A program made the translations under genes and the position numbers. From positions 1 to 64,000 of the forward strand of contig NZ_JACHEQ010000009.1 of the NCBI RefSeq assembly GCF_014201515.1: 64,000 bases of DNA. The letters run 5' to 3'. Under the pieces are notes generated by a model, which was given only the letters and a program-made list of their open reading frames with translations, searched no databases and was not told the DNA's origin. This DNA is from Anoxybacillus mongoliensis (lineage in GTDB: Bacteria; Bacillota; Bacilli; Bacillales; Anoxybacillaceae). Below, piece by piece: positions 63,395-64,000 of the stretch. The number at the start of each line of letters is the position of its first letter. The first letter of the stretch is position 1.

Positions 63395-64000
63395 AAAATT
63401 TTGCTTGATAATGTTCAATCTCCCAAGCATGAACAGCTGTTCGATAACTATCCCATTCGTTCTTTTTCATTGCTACGTATTCGTTAAATACGTGATCTCC
63501 TAATGTATGACGGCCAATTGTTCCATTTTCTAGTTCTTCAATCGCTTTTCCTAAGCTACCTGGAAGGTTTTCGATACCAAGCTCCGCACGGCGTTCAGCA
63601 GTCATATGAAAAATGTCTTCATCAATTGGTGCTGGACAAGTGAGCTGTTTTTCTACCCCATCAAGTCCTGCCTCAGCGATGACTGCAAACGCTAAATAAG
63701 GATTGGCAGATGGATCTGGACAACGAAGCTCAACGCGTGTTGCTAATCCACGCTTAGCCGGAATGCGAATGAGTGCGGAGCGGTTTGATGCCGACCAAGC
63801 AATATAACACGGTGCTTCATATCCTGGGACAAGACGTTTATATGAGTTTACAAGTGGGTTTGTAATGGCCGTGAAATTTTTTACATTGTGTAATAAACCA
63901 GCAATGAATTGGTATGCCGTTTCAGATAATTGATTGTCATCCGCTGGATCAAAAAACGCATTTTCTCCATCTTTAAATAGCGAAATGTTTACGTGCATAC
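63393..64000 (-). CDS. glnA: Glutamine synthetase, C-terminal part (gene cut by the window)
   Basis: The visible 202 codons are the C-terminal half of a type I glutamine synthetase: HVNISLF, RLVPGYEAPCYIAWSASNRSALIRIP (ATP/glutamate site), VELRCPDPSANPYLAFA, and the end tract WEIEHYQAKF. The 5' part lies beyond position 64000. It makes glutamine from glutamate and ammonia. Confidence 0.95.
   Translation of the reverse strand, partial: MHVNISLFKDGENAFFDPADDNQLSETAYQFIAGLLHNVKNFTAITNPLVNSYKRLVPGYEAPCYIAWSASNRSALIRIPAKRGLATRVELRCPDPSANPYLAFAVIAEAGLDGVEKQLTCPAPIDEDIFHMTAERRAELGIENLPGSLGKAIEELENGTIGRHTLGDHVFNEYVAMKKNEWDSYRTAVHAWEIEHYQAKF

Overview
This 64-kb window looks like the replication-terminus region of a chromosome from a thermophile-like Bacillaceae (Anoxybacillus/Geobacillus type). 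I infer this from the gene families and gene order (metA, brxA, ypiP, thyA-dfrA, ilvA-ypmP, ypmQRS, plsY-yneT-parE-parC, yojNO, glnA). Other support is the strong GGAGG ribosome-binding sites with many GTG/TTG starts, and the cre, CodY and TreR operators of Bacillus type. The species cannot be fixed from sequence reading alone.

Layout. 0-7 kb: methyltransferase, a PadR-controlled drug exporter, metA with a CodY box inside its promoter, brxA, ypiP, a small spore-type ORF, a glutamate/dicarboxylate symporter and a GIY-YIG protein. 7.4-18.8 kb: a complete hydrogen-uptake module. It holds its own tatA and tatC, a Tat-exported [NiFe] hydrogenase small subunit, large subunit, cytochrome b, maturation protease, an odd Rieske-like protein, and hypA-B-F-C-D-E in one tightly overlapping run. 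A perfect cre site lies at its promoter. 18.8-32.3 kb: housekeeping backbone (thyA, dfrA, ilvA, degV, sco1, ypmR, ypmS, rsmF, plsY, parE, parC, a PilZ protein). 32.3-36.3 kb: trehalose operon treP-treC-treR with two TreR palindromes. 36.3-45.5 kb: a MITE-like remnant next to an rpmG gene, speE, a formate/nitrite-type channel, purU, rtp (replication terminator protein) with a candidate Ter site, a CstR-like regulator, a MoxR/VWA pair and alsT. 45.6 kb: a clear dif site. 45.7-54.3 kb: ferritin-like protein, topB, GNAT, two SDR-type proteins, two EamA exporters and a LysR regulator. 54.4-58.8 kb: arsR-arsB-arsC, a cluster of very small ORFs, a CobW-type GTPase and RNase H. 58.9-64 kb: tRNA-Ser(CGA), MBL hydrolase, NUDIX, an ABC exporter with a GDSL lipase, and the 3' part of glnA.

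How it fits together. rtp with its Ter-like site, the dif site 6 kb away, and the change from mostly plus-strand genes (left of about 46 kb) to mostly minus-strand genes (right of about 48 kb) all say that the two replication forks meet here. The hydrogenase run has everything needed for metal-centre assembly, Tat export and quinone reduction. The small subunit lacks both extra cysteines that mark oxygen-tolerant enzymes. Nutrient control is visible: CodY-type boxes at metA, ilvA and alsT, and cre sites at the hydrogenase and trehalose operons.

Most likely under-described items: the Rieske-fold-like protein with altered ligands in the hydrogenase operon, the micro-ORF cluster with tandem terminators beside the GTPase, and several perfect but unassigned operator palindromes.
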